A DNA stretch of 64,000 bases from Holdemania massiliensis AP2 (lineage in GTDB: Bacteria; Bacillota_I; Bacilli_A; Erysipelotrichales; Erysipelotrichaceae), in NCBI RefSeq assembly GCF_000327285.1, contig NZ_HE998568.1, positions 136,880-200,879 of the forward strand, in the 5' to 3' direction. Of this stretch, positions 8,012-16,567 are shown piece by piece. A program made the position numbers and the translations under genes. Under the pieces are notes generated by a model that saw only the letters and a program-made list of their open reading frames with translations, had not been told where the DNA came from and did not search any database. Numbering within the stretch: position 1 is the first letter of the stretch; the number at the start of each line of letters is the position of its first letter.

Positions 8012-9004
8012 TTATTTATCATAGATATGCGTGATGTTTTTCAACAGAATGGACAAACTTCCGTCAGGATTGGTGATGAATTCGACATGACTTTGATCAT
8101 GCATATAATCAATCGGCAGCACGATCGAAATACCGCTGTCCGTCACCAGCTTCTGTTTTTTCAGCTTCGCGTCGTAAGCCGAACTGGTCACGACCATGCG
8201 CTGCTGATCCAGCCCCCGATCCTGCAGCTTCGCCTTGGCCTCGAACAGCGTCGATGGGTCATCGACATAGATTTCCTCAAACACTTCTTCCAGATTGACT
8301 TCTTCCTTTTCCTGCAGCGATTCCGCAACCTTCTGCTTAAACTCAACCCGCCGGTTCATCTCCGTCAGATCATCGCTGGGATGGATCTCCTGTACAATTT
8401 TCTGCGCCGCCTTGATTTTTTCCTTCGGCGTCATTTCAAATTGCTGATTCAGAAGCAGCTCAGAAAGCGGCGTAAAGCCTTTTTCCTTCTTTTCAATCAG
8501 CTGGGTCAGTCCGGTAAACAAATCCGTGCAGAACTCAAAGCTCAGTCCGGCTGAAGCGCCCGGCAGCGTCGTCTGATATTCAACCAGTTCCAGACGGGTC
8601 TGACGCTCATCCTGCTGGAGATGGTGAATCAGTGAGCTGCGGTAATCCAAAACCCCAACATACAAGCTCAAATGACGGTCGATTTCTAACAAAGCCATCA
8701 GAACATCCGCACTTTGACCGCCATTGCTTTGACGATAGGTAAATATTTTCTGCAGCAGCTGCAGCGTGAACTGATAAAACGCCTGCCATTCTGACCATTT
8801 TAAAGCTTCATCCAAACTCACGCCGTCGATTCCCGAAGCCGTGCTGGTCTTGCAGTTATCGCTGCCCGCAAGGCGCTGCAGCCGTTTTTGAAGATAGGTA
8901 TTTAAAAAATCTGTCGGTTCCAATTCAACCTGCGATACCACCGGCATCCCCAGATTCATATCCAGGCTGTGCAGAATCGCAGTTTTTAATTCGATTGTTT
9001 CCAC
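8012..9004 (-). CDS. Nucleoid-associated protein, NdpA/YejK-like
   Basis: The 330-residue soluble protein opens with the family's typical start (IELKTAILHSLDMNLGMPVVSQVEL) and ends in a beta-rich segment with GISIVLPIDYMHDQSHVEFITNPDGSLSILLKNI, as in the 37-kDa nucleoid-associated family. That family binds DNA and associates with the nucleoid; its detailed role in Bacillota is poorly known. No membrane segment is present. A good binding site (AAAGGAGGAAT) precedes the start. It forms a single-gene unit between the T-box leader and a small unknown gene. The family call is from memory of conserved segments. Confidence 0.65.
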   Translation of the reverse strand: METIELKTAILHSLDMNLGMPVVSQVELEPTDFLNTYLQKRLQRLAGSDNCKTSTASGIDGVSLDEALKWSEWQAFYQFTLQLLQKIFTYRQSNGGQSADVLMALLEIDRHLSLYVGVLDYRSSLIHHLQQDERQTRLELVEYQTTLPGASAGLSFEFCTDLFTGLTQLIEKKEKGFTPLSELLLNQQFEMTPKEKIKAAQKIVQEIHPSDDLTEMNRRVEFKQKVAESLQEKEEVNLEEVFEEIYVDDPSTLFEAKAKLQDRGLDQQRMVVTSSAYDAKLKKQKLVTDSGISIVLPIDYMHDQSHVEFITNPDGSLSILLKNITHIYDK

Positions 9005-9051
9005 AGGCGATTCCTCCTTTATCCTTGGCTTAGTTTACCTTTTTTTGATCA

Positions 9052-9087
9052 AAAAGAAAAGACATCCTGTTCAGAAATGTCTTTATT
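9052..9087 (-). terminator. Intrinsic terminator
   Basis: AAAGACAT (9058-9065) pairs with ATGTCTTT (9077-9084), and on the minus strand a TTCTTTTT tract follows. It ends the unknown gene at 9096-9509. Confidence 0.65.
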
Positions 9088-9095
9088 TCTATGCT

Positions 9096-9509
9096 TTAGG
9101 ACTGCGGTGCGGCGACCACTGCGGCAATGATGTCCTCCGTGTTCAGCGTACTGAACCGGCTGCGGTTAAAGCGAATTGACTTGGACTGCATATCGAAGAT
9201 CACCGACAGATCCACGTTCATATAAAAGCCTTTTACCAGACATGTCCGGATCGAATCTTTTGCCAGATCGTGCTTGACGATCGCCAGGCTTTCGACATCG
9301 GTATATACTGGAATTCCGCGATCCTCGGAATACATCTGAAGTTCCTCCAAGCGAATATAATCAACGACGAACGCGTCTAAATTCGCAATCCGGTCGGCAT
9401 ACTCCAGCAGCTGCAAGGTCGCATTTTCCTCCGCTTTCAGCGGTACGGCATATTCTTCCACCAGCGTATTGCCAATGATTTGTTGTTGTTTCTTATTCAT
9501 GCTGCTCAC
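9096..9509 (-). CDS. Unknown conserved-looking cytoplasmic protein
   Basis: The 138-residue protein has no signal peptide or membrane segment. It has an acidic, Leu-rich middle (LEYADRIANLDAFVVDYIRLEEL) and a C-terminal part ending in DIIAAVVAAPQS. I do not recognise the family. The start is taken as GTG at 9509 because GGAG sits 8 bases upstream; ATG at 9500 is the alternative. A TATAAT box lies at 9535-9540. It has its own terminator and seems monocistronic. Confidence 0.65.
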   Translation of the reverse strand: MSSMNKKQQQIIGNTLVEEYAVPLKAEENATLQLLEYADRIANLDAFVVDYIRLEELQMYSEDRGIPVYTDVESLAIVKHDLAKDSIRTCLVKGFYMNVDLSVIFDMQSKSIRFNRSRFSTLNTEDIIAAVVAAPQS

Positions 9510-9968
9510 CCATTCTGCTCCTTTACTTATCTTCATTATACTATGTTTTAGGTAAAGTGAATATGTCAAATTGCATAAATGACCTCATTTTTTTAATTTC
9601 GACATTCTTCGCCGCAGATACGATCATAGCGCTTACATTTCCGTTATTTTCCTAATTTTTTTATTCAAATAAAAAATCCCCGGTTTTCATGCTGAGTCCT
9701 GAACCGATTCCAAGATAGAACTTAAAAATCGAGAAGACCACAGCAGCTAAGAAAATTAGCGGCAACCGTAACAAAGCAGGACAACTTGACATGAAAAAAC
9801 AGAGCTTTTGCCAGCAAATAGCAGCACGCTCTGTTTCCATGCACTATAAAGTTTTTTACAACAACACTGCCGATGAATCTTTGACGCTTAACAGCCAGCC
9901 TTGGAAAATGACAGCTGGGGGCAATACTGCTTTTCCTTGTCGCTTCATCAAACTAGCTCACCAGATGG
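9510..9968. other. Intergenic region
   Basis: Besides the TATAAT of the gene to its left, the only structure seen is a hairpin at 9795-9838 (AACAGAGC pairing with GCTCTGTT). It may terminate the ABC permease gene to the right. The 63-codon frame at 9791-9982 runs through that hairpin, has no ribosome binding site and is not called. Confidence 0.5.
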
Positions 9969-11780
9969 TTACAATTCGTTGATCGCCGCCGTGACGGCCA
10001 TGCTTCGAATCCGTTTTGCTGGGCCGTAAACAGCACTTGCCGCGGCAAAGAAAACCATCAAAAGGATCACAATCAGGGAAGTGAGCGGCAAATGCCAAAG
10101 CGCATAAGGAAAATGTTCGGTAATCAGGATCTCGTAAAGCCATTTGTTTAACGGCAGCCCGACTATAACGCCGGCGGCGCACCCCCAGAAAGCATAGGTA
10201 AAGGCCTCGACCGCAATCATTTTTATGAGCTGACGTTCGTCCATGCCTACCGCCCGCATCGCTCCATATTGCTTGATTCGTGCCGACACACTCATTGAAA
10301 GGCTGTTGATAATATTCAGCACCGTAACTAAAGCAATGATCGCTAAAAAGCTGTAAACACAGAAAACGAAGGCGGCATAAGTGCCGGCAGTACGCTGTTC
10401 GCGTTGATCATGAAAGCTATATTCATCTCCGACGGCAAGCTGAATCGCCCGGACATTTTCATCCGTCGCATCGCTTGTCAGCTGAATCATAACCAGCGAA
10501 TACTCCGTCGTTCCGGTAAGCCGGACAAACGTTTCACTGGAAGTGATCAGCGTCATTTTCCCTTCTGTCAAGCCATTGCTGCTGAACGGATCATATTTCA
10601 ACAGGCCGGCAATTTCGAGGGATTCCTCTCCAATCTGGATATGATCTCCGATTTTCCAAGGGCTGTCCTGATCCGAAGTCGCCAGGACATAACGGCTGTC
10701 TCCATATACCTTGGATAAGTCACTGCCGCTTTTCAGCACCCCGTCAGTTTTCAGACACTTTAAATCAAAATCGTCATAAGAAATCAGATCCAAAGAATCA
10801 GAATAGGAAGTCTTTCCCTGCCAAACTGCGGAAACATCGAAATCACTTCGGCGGCCATAAACTACTTTTACTCCCGGCATAGCTTGGATTTTTTCAATCA
10901 GGTCCGCGGAAATAGCTTTGGAACTATTCCCGCTTGAAATATCAAGATCCGAAGCAGCAGCCGACTGCGGCATCAGATAGTTTACAAAGCGAATCATCAC
11001 TGAAAAGCTCAGAAACAGGATGATGCTGAGGGCAAACGAACCTGTCATCAGGATGAGATTTTTTTTCGAGGAAACCGCATGATGGATCCCAAGAGCGGTT
11101 TCAATTCTGACAAATCGGCCAGAGGCAGAATGGTGTATTGTTTTCTTGTCTTCCGCGTTTCCGGAAACGGCCGTAACCGGCGAAACTTTGGAAGCCCGTT
11201 TAGCCGGGGAACTCGCGGCGATTAATACCGTAATGATCCCTACGAAAATACCGCAGATTATGCCAAAAAGGCTGACGCCAAAAAGCGGAATAGTCGAAAA
11301 TTCTTTTCCAACAAGAAAGCGCAGGACGGCGCAAAGTCCCCATGTGATGACTACTCCGCCCGCAAGCCCTATCGGGATCGCCGCTTTGCACCAGTTCAGA
11401 GCTTCCAGCCGCACAAAACGGATAATCTGCTGCCGGCTCATTCCAATGCATCGCATCATTCCAAAAAACTTGGTTCTTTGTGCTACGCTGCTGTTGATGC
11501 TGCTTGAGATCATTAAGACTCCCGCAAGCAGAATCAATAGGAACAAAACGACCGCGATGCCCAGCAGGGATTGTCCCATTGCGCTGCCTATCAAATCTAA
11601 GAATGACAGATTCCCATGCTTCTCCATCAGCCGGGCCTGCTCCATCCGCATGCCCATTTCAGCCATACTGAATACAGCGGTTACCATGAATACCGCAAAA
11701 ATAATACAGAGCAGCGTCATCCGGTTCTGCCGCCGATGCACCTTTGCGGAAATCGGCACAAGACTGAGATAGCTTCTCAT
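9969..11780 (-). CDS. FtsX-family ABC transporter permease
   Basis: The 603-residue permease has two FtsX-type modules. The first has one helix (about 22-42), only a short loop, then three helices ending near residue 195. The second has a helix near 245-265, a large extracytoplasmic domain (about 280-470), and three C-terminal helices. The conserved cytoplasmic MRCIGMSRQQI and MRAVGMDERQL segments mark each module. It overlaps the ATPase gene by 4 bases (ATGA). With the linked two-component system this resembles peptide-antibiotic sensing and export loci, though the cargo is unknown. The small first extracellular loop makes the protein shorter than usual two-module permeases. Confidence 0.87.
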   Translation of the reverse strand: MRSYLSLVPISAKVHRRQNRMTLLCIIFAVFMVTAVFSMAEMGMRMEQARLMEKHGNLSFLDLIGSAMGQSLLGIAVVLFLLILLAGVLMISSSINSSVAQRTKFFGMMRCIGMSRQQIIRFVRLEALNWCKAAIPIGLAGGVVITWGLCAVLRFLVGKEFSTIPLFGVSLFGIICGIFVGIITVLIAASSPAKRASKVSPVTAVSGNAEDKKTIHHSASGRFVRIETALGIHHAVSSKKNLILMTGSFALSIILFLSFSVMIRFVNYLMPQSAAASDLDISSGNSSKAISADLIEKIQAMPGVKVVYGRRSDFDVSAVWQGKTSYSDSLDLISYDDFDLKCLKTDGVLKSGSDLSKVYGDSRYVLATSDQDSPWKIGDHIQIGEESLEIAGLLKYDPFSSNGLTEGKMTLITSSETFVRLTGTTEYSLVMIQLTSDATDENVRAIQLAVGDEYSFHDQREQRTAGTYAAFVFCVYSFLAIIALVTVLNIINSLSMSVSARIKQYGAMRAVGMDERQLIKMIAVEAFTYAFWGCAAGVIVGLPLNKWLYEILITEHFPYALWHLPLTSLIVILLMVFFAAASAVYGPAKRIRSMAVTAAINEL

Positions 11781-12460
11781 TCACGGCACCTTCCAAAATC
11801 ACTCAGTACGCCGTCTGAAACCTGCAGCACCCGATCCGCCGCCTGAGCAATGCTGCGGTTATGCGTAATCATAATAATCGTCTGTTCATATTTTTTTGAT
11901 GATTCTTTCAGCAAAGCAATGACCTCTCGGCTGTTCTGACTGTCCAGATTGCCAGTGGGTTCATCCGCAAGGATCAGCGAAGGCCGTGTAATAAGCGCCC
12001 GGCCGATTGCCACGCGCTGCTGCTGACCGCCGGAAAGCTGGCTGGGCAGATGATTCCTGCGTTCTTTCAGATTCAGGACCGCAAGCAGTTCCTCCAAATA
12101 TTTTCGGTTAGGCTTCTGATAATCAAGCAGCAGCGGAAAAATGATATTCTGCTCCACAGTAAGCTCCGGTACAAGATTGAACGCCTGAAAGATAAAACCG
12201 ATATTCCGGCGACGAAACAGAGTTAGTTTCCGATCATTCATGGAAAAAATATTTTTTCCGTCGATCATCACCTTGCCGGATGTTGGGGTATCCAGAGCAC
12301 CGATCATATTTAAGAGCGTACTTTTGCCGGAACCGGATTCGCCTACAATCGCTACATACTCTCCTTTGGGCACGGAAAAACTGACGTTTTTTAATGCCTT
12401 GACAGCGTTATCCCCACTGCCATAGGTTTTACATAATTGATGGACCTCTAACAAGTTCAT
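11777..12460 (-). CDS. ABC transporter ATP-binding protein (LolD/MacB type)
   Basis: The 227-residue ATPase has Walker [10 protein letters not shown] (about 38-46), signature LSGGQQQR, Walker B LILADEPTGNLD and switch histidine in MITHN, the standard pattern of ATPases that pair with FtsX-like permeases. The start at 12460 follows AGAGGTG; an in-frame ATG at 12550 is unsupported. The stop overlaps the permease start. About 100 bases separate it from the kinase gene, and all four genes run the same way, so one operon is likely. Confidence 0.92.
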   Translation of the reverse strand: MNLLEVHQLCKTYGSGDNAVKALKNVSFSVPKGEYVAIVGESGSGKSTLLNMIGALDTPTSGKVMIDGKNIFSMNDRKLTLFRRRNIGFIFQAFNLVPELTVEQNIIFPLLLDYQKPNRKYLEELLAVLNLKERRNHLPSQLSGGQQQRVAIGRALITRPSLILADEPTGNLDSQNSREVIALLKESSKKYEQTIIMITHNRSIAQAADRVLQVSDGVLSDFGRCRE

Positions 12461-12562
12461 AGTGCAAACACCTCTTTCTTGAATGACTTGGTTATTCGGC
12501 AGACTTCCCTGCCTATGCCTGAAAGAATAGCACATGAATCTTACTGCCACCCTACGGTCAGC

Positions 12563-13600
12563 CTACAATTTTGTAGGAATTAAGAAATCCAGGGTAAAAA
12601 TCGTTCCCTTTCCCAATTCACTGTCAACTGTGATCGTACCGTTATGCGCTTCGATGATGGCTTTTGCCAAAGACAAGCCCAGTCCGATTCCCTGCTTATC
12701 TTTGGAAAAACGACTGCGGTAAAACCGTTTGAATATATAGTGCAGATCCTCCGGATGAATTCCGCAGCCATTATCTTTTATCAGAATCTGCACAACCGTG
12801 GAGCGAGCCTTCCATTCAATATAAACCTGATCCCCTTTTTCCGTATGATCCAGAGCGTTTTTCACAAGATTGCCAAGGGCCTCGCTCAGCCATTCCCGAT
12901 CACAAAGAATCGTGAGCGTATCAGACCCTGCGAGGATGAGTTCCTTTTGTTCCTGTTTGGCACGATATGCAAAATGCAGTTCAATGTCCCGCATCAACTC
13001 GGCAATGTTTTCCTCAGTTTTCTCAATTATTATGGAACCAGCATCCAGTTTCGTAATCTTCAGCAAATTCTGTACCAACGCTTCAATCCGATCCAGTTCC
13101 TGTTCCGACAAGACAGCAAATTCTTTTACGGCCGGCAAGGCATCAGCTTCTTCCTGCAGCAGTCCATTGTAAATATTCAGAGCGGCTAGCGGTGTTTTCA
13201 GCTGATGGGAAATATCTGAGATCGTATTTTTCAGAAATTCTTTTTCCCGCAGTTCATTGGCCGCATGGGCATTGAGGATTGCGGCCAGCGAATTGACAGA
13301 ATGAAACAGCCGGTATAACTCACCTTCGTGATCACAGTCAATCCGGGCGCTGACTTCTCCGTCAAGATAGGCATTGATCTGGGAAACCGCTTCTTCCATA
13401 ATTTTATTCTGACGGCGAAAATACCAGAAGCAGATGCCCCATACCGAACCCGCAGCCAATCCGAAAAGAAGGAACAGTTCCCAGGAAAACTGCTGATAAA
13501 ACTGCCACAAAAGCAACTCGGCCAAAATCAGAAAAGCAGCCAGCACAAGCGCCAGGATCATGAAAAAATTTTTTATCTCCTGATTAACAAAAAGTTTCAT
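12563..13600 (-). CDS. Sensor histidine kinase (two-helix membrane type)
   Basis: The 345-residue kinase has two N-terminal helices (about 12-34 and 41-60) with almost no extracellular loop. It then has a DHp domain with SDISHQLKTPL (H132), an N box NLVKNALDHT, a G1 box DNGCGI and a G2 box GIGLGLSLAK. Kinases with a minimal sensor often rely on a partner transporter for stimulus perception, and the FtsX-type transporter encoded downstream fits that. The start at 13600 follows GAGGAAAC. It lies 8 bases after the response-regulator stop. Confidence 0.9.
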   Translation of the reverse strand: MKLFVNQEIKNFFMILALVLAAFLILAELLLWQFYQQFSWELFLLFGLAAGSVWGICFWYFRRQNKIMEEAVSQINAYLDGEVSARIDCDHEGELYRLFHSVNSLAAILNAHAANELREKEFLKNTISDISHQLKTPLAALNIYNGLLQEEADALPAVKEFAVLSEQELDRIEALVQNLLKITKLDAGSIIIEKTEENIAELMRDIELHFAYRAKQEQKELILAGSDTLTILCDREWLSEALGNLVKNALDHTEKGDQVYIEWKARSTVVQILIKDNGCGIHPEDLHYIFKRFYRSRFSKDKQGIGLGLSLAKAIIEAHNGTITVDSELGKGTIFTLDFLIPTKL

Positions 13601-13608
13601 AAGTTTCC

Positions 13609-14295
13609 TCAATCCATGACATTCCATTTATATCCCATGCGCCGGACCGTCAGAATTCGCTGCGGTTCACTTGGATTGTCTTCAATTTTAATTCTTAGGC
13701 GGCGCATGTAAACCGTCAGCGTACTGCTGTCAATATAATTGCCTTCGCAATCCCACAGTTTATCCAAAATCTGTTCCTTGCTGAGTACCACATTGGGATT
13801 CTTCATCAACAGACAAAGCAGCTTATACTCGGCAGCGGTCAAATCCAGAAGCTGTCCTTTCTTGAACGCTTGTCCCTGCAAAAGGAATACCTGAATTCCA
13901 TTGGACTGCAGCTCAGTGGCCGTTGACGAGAAATCTTTTGTCCGTCTGAGCAAGGCGTTAATTCGGGACATCAGTACGCCCAGCTTGAACGGTTTTGTGA
14001 TATAATCATCGCCGCCGATATCCAATCCCATAATAATGCTTATTTCCTCGTCAGAAGCGGTTAAAAAGATAATCGGAACCTTGGAAGTCTGCCGTACCTT
14101 CTGACAAAAATCAAAACCGGATCCATCCGGCAGAGCCACGTCTAAAACTAACAAATCATAGCAGTCCTTTGCCCATAATTCGTTAGCTTCCTGCAGGGTT
14201 CTTGCGATTTCCAGTTCAAAGCCCTGCTTTTTAAATGCAAAAGAGAGTCCGTTGATAAGGCTTAAATCATCTTCAAGAAGTAGTATCTTGCTCAT
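13609..14295 (-). CDS. OmpR-family response regulator
   Basis: The 228-residue regulator has a receiver domain with acidic pocket EDD (8-10), phospho-acceptor D52 in LVLDVALPDGSG and K at about 101 (ITKPF). A winged-helix DNA-binding domain follows (about 130-226, with DSSTLTVYMRRLRIKIE). The start at 14295 follows AAAGGAGCAGAGGG. It is the first gene of the regulator-kinase-ATPase-permease unit. Likely targets include its own operon. Confidence 0.92.
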   Translation of the reverse strand: MSKILLLEDDLSLINGLSFAFKKQGFELEIARTLQEANELWAKDCYDLLVLDVALPDGSGFDFCQKVRQTSKVPIIFLTASDEEISIIMGLDIGGDDYITKPFKLGVLMSRINALLRRTKDFSSTATELQSNGIQVFLLQGQAFKKGQLLDLTAAEYKLLCLLMKNPNVVLSKEQILDKLWDCEGNYIDSSTLTVYMRRLRIKIEDNPSEPQRILTVRRMGYKWNVMD

Positions 14296-14663
14296 CCCTC
14301 TGCTCCTTTCCTTATCTTGTTCACACATCAGCCTGCCGATGCCTTACTATCCCGCAGCCTTTTTCGCAGCTGTAACTGCTTTGCTAGACAGGATAAACAT
14401 AGATTCATGAAAATTTCTGAATTTTTACCGCAGCTTCTTTAAACTACATACGTATATTTTCTTCGGTTCGATAAACATATTATAATTCTGCTTCGCAAAG
14501 AATACAAACCAGTCGCAGTCTTTCAACCTCTTCTCTCTGCTTCCCGCTCCAATGTTCACATGGTTTGGGACTGATTTTCAGCTATCAAAACAGTTTAACT
14601 TCATCCTCTTTAATGAAAAAAAGGCACAGCCTTTAATCCCAGACTGTACCGTCAAATGAATTT
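14296..14663. other. Intergenic region with regulator-operon promoter and bcp terminator
   Basis: On the minus strand TTGTAT (14502-14507) and TATAAT (14479-14484) stand 17 bases apart. They would give the response-regulator operon a leader of about 170 bases. The bcp terminator lies at 14615-14650. Nothing else was recognised. Confidence 0.5.
14615..14650 (-). terminator. Intrinsic terminator of bcp
   Basis: On the minus strand GGTACAGTC pairs with GGCTGTGCC (two G-U pairs) and is followed by seven T residues. Confidence 0.75.
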
Positions 14664-15122
14664 TTACTCAGCCTTTAGACTGTCAATCAGCGCCAGAACC
14701 TGAGCGACATCCTGATCCGGCTTCACCTTGTCAAAGCGCTTCAGAATCATGCCCTGCTCATCGATCACAAAGGTCGTCCGGGCTACGCCCATTACCTTTT
14801 TGCCATACATCATTTTCTCCTGCCAGACACCATAAGCTTCAATCGCAATCCGATCCGGATCCGAAAGCAGCGTAAAATTCAAGTTCTGCTTGGCAATGAA
14901 TTTCTGATGCGAAGTCACAGAATCTTTGGAAATCCCGATAACCTTAAGATTGCGTGCGGTCAATTCCGCAAAATGATCACGATAGCTGCAGGCTTGCTTC
15001 GTACAGCCTGGAGTACTGTCTTTCGGATAAAAATAGACGACGACTTTTTGTCCTAAAAAATCATGCAGCGATACGGCATTACCCTCGCTGTCATACAATG
15101 TAAAATCGTAAGCTTTTTCCAT
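14664..15122 (-). CDS. bcp: Thioredoxin-dependent thiol peroxidase (Bcp/PrxQ peroxiredoxin)
   Basis: The 152-residue peroxiredoxin has the AhpC/TSA fold with PKDSTPGCTKQACSYRD. C40 is the peroxidatic cysteine and C45 the resolving cysteine five residues later, as in atypical two-cysteine PrxQ. It reduces hydrogen peroxide and organic peroxides in the cytoplasm with electrons from thioredoxin. It is a single-gene unit with its own terminator, divergent from the glycerate kinase. Confidence 0.93.
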   Translation of the reverse strand: MEKAYDFTLYDSEGNAVSLHDFLGQKVVVYFYPKDSTPGCTKQACSYRDHFAELTARNLKVIGISKDSVTSHQKFIAKQNLNFTLLSDPDRIAIEAYGVWQEKMMYGKKVMGVARTTFVIDEQGMILKRFDKVKPDQDVAQVLALIDSLKAE

Positions 15123-15344
15123 CTTAAACCATCCCTTCTTTTCTTGTTTAAACTTATCATACCCGTTTTTTTGATTTCTGCCTACTCCAACGCTTTCTTT
15201 CGGTTATCTTGAAATAAATAAAAAATAAATTTTGAAGTGATCGTTTCGTCCTATGCCACAGGATTGCAGAGAGAAAAACGCGAAAAGGATGATATAATCA
15301 AAAAGAAGTAAAAAGAAAACGGGAATGGAAATGGAGGTTGAGTA

Positions 15345-16466
15345 ATGGAAAAAATCATAGTTGCTGCAGATTCATTTAAAGGCTGTTTATCCAGCAGTCA
15401 GATCGGGGAACTGATTCAAATGGTTACTCAGGAAATACTCCCTTCTGTCCAAGTCACGGTGTTGCCGATCAGTGACGGCGGCGAAGGGTTAGTAGAAGCG
15501 GTTGTCAAAAGCGGCGGCTTTGCACGGCAGGAAGGTCAATTCTACGACCCGATGAACAGACCGCTGACGGCCGCTTGGGCGCGCCGGGAGGATGAAGCGG
15601 TCATTGAATTGGCACAATGCAGCGGATTAGGTTTATGTGATCCGCATGATCCTTCTTTAATGTCAACCTATGGCACCGGACTGCAGCTGAAAGCGGCACT
15701 GAAGACTGGATGCAAAACTCTATATTTGGGTTTGGGCGGCAGCGGTACGCATGATGCCGGCTGCGGCATTGCGGCTGCCTTGGGCATTCGTTTTTTCCAT
15801 CAGGGAAAAGCCTTTCTGCCCACCGGTGCCACGCTCAATCAGATTGACGCGATAGATGATTCTGAAAGTTTGTTCAATCAATACCCGGCACAGTTAGTTT
15901 GCCTGTGCGATGTCACGAATCCGCTTTTTGGATCCCTTGGAGCAGCACGGGTCTTTGCACGGCAGAAAGGGGCTGATCAACGCCTGATCGAACAGCTGGA
16001 TCAGGCGACAGAAACACTGACACGCAAGGTGGAAAAATGGAAATCCTGTGTCCTGGCTGATCAGCCAGGCTTGGGAGCAGCCGGAGCCTGCGGCCTGATG
16101 CTGAGCGGATTGTTTCATTGTGAGATCCGCAGCGGACTGGAGCAGTGCTTGCAATGGATGCAGCTGGATGAACAGTTAAAGCAGGCTGACCTGATCCTCA
16201 CCGGTGAAGGCCGTCTGGATTCGCAAAGTCTGCAGGGGAAAGTCCCGTTAGGCATCCTGCGGCATGGCCAGCAAGCTCACGTTCCGGTACTGGCTGTATG
16301 CGGACAGCTGGCATTCCCCAAAGCCGACTTGATTAAGGCTGGATTCTGCGATGTGCTGGTCTTGCAGCAACCGCAGATGAGTCTGCAGGAAAGCCTCGAC
16401 CAGGCTTCTGACAGGCTTCAGAGCGAATGGAAATCCTGGCTGAATCAACATTATCAATCCCTGTAA
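15345..16466 (+). CDS. Glycerate kinase (GarK/GlxK family)
   Basis: The 373-residue enzyme has the family landmarks: ADSFKGCLSS (8-17), SDGGEG near 48, GLGGSGTHDAGCG near 130, and TGEGRLDSQSLQGK near 288. It phosphorylates D-glycerate to 2- or 3-phosphoglycerate in the cytoplasm, feeding lower glycolysis. TATAAT at 15293-15298 and GGAGG before the start support expression. A terminator at 16465-16491 separates it from the next gene, which carries a degenerate copy of the same fold. Confidence 0.93.
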   Translation: MEKIIVAADSFKGCLSSSQIGELIQMVTQEILPSVQVTVLPISDGGEGLVEAVVKSGGFARQEGQFYDPMNRPLTAAWARREDEAVIELAQCSGLGLCDPHDPSLMSTYGTGLQLKAALKTGCKTLYLGLGGSGTHDAGCGIAAALGIRFFHQGKAFLPTGATLNQIDAIDDSESLFNQYPAQLVCLCDVTNPLFGSLGAARVFARQKGADQRLIEQLDQATETLTRKVEKWKSCVLADQPGLGAAGACGLMLSGLFHCEIRSGLEQCLQWMQLDEQLKQADLILTGEGRLDSQSLQGKVPLGILRHGQQAHVPVLAVCGQLAFPKADLIKAGFCDVLVLQQPQMSLQESLDQASDRLQSEWKSWLNQHYQSL

Positions 16467-16491
16467 GCTGGATAAATAATCCGGCTTTTTT
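16465..16491 (+). terminator. Intrinsic terminator of the glycerate kinase gene
   Basis: AAGCTGGAT (16465-16473) pairs with ATCCGGCTT (16479-16487), with one G-T pair, then a T run. The next gene has possible -10 boxes (TATGAT/TAAAAT) at 16530-16540. Confidence 0.75.
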
Positions 16492-16567
16492 GTAAGCGCT
16501 GTCAAAGAACGTTTTCTGCACGTCCGGATTATGATAAAATGAAAGAAACAGCCAGGAGAGGTTAACC

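Noticed and set aside
7585-8034. Several ORFs of 60-100 codons on the plus strand, and the 7641 upstream start on the minus strand
   Set aside because: They lie inside the T-box leader, whose RNA motifs explain the sequence; no ribosome binding sites are present.
9791-9982. 63-codon plus-strand ORF
   Set aside because: It crosses a terminator-like hairpin, lacks a ribosome binding site and ends inside the permease gene in antisense.
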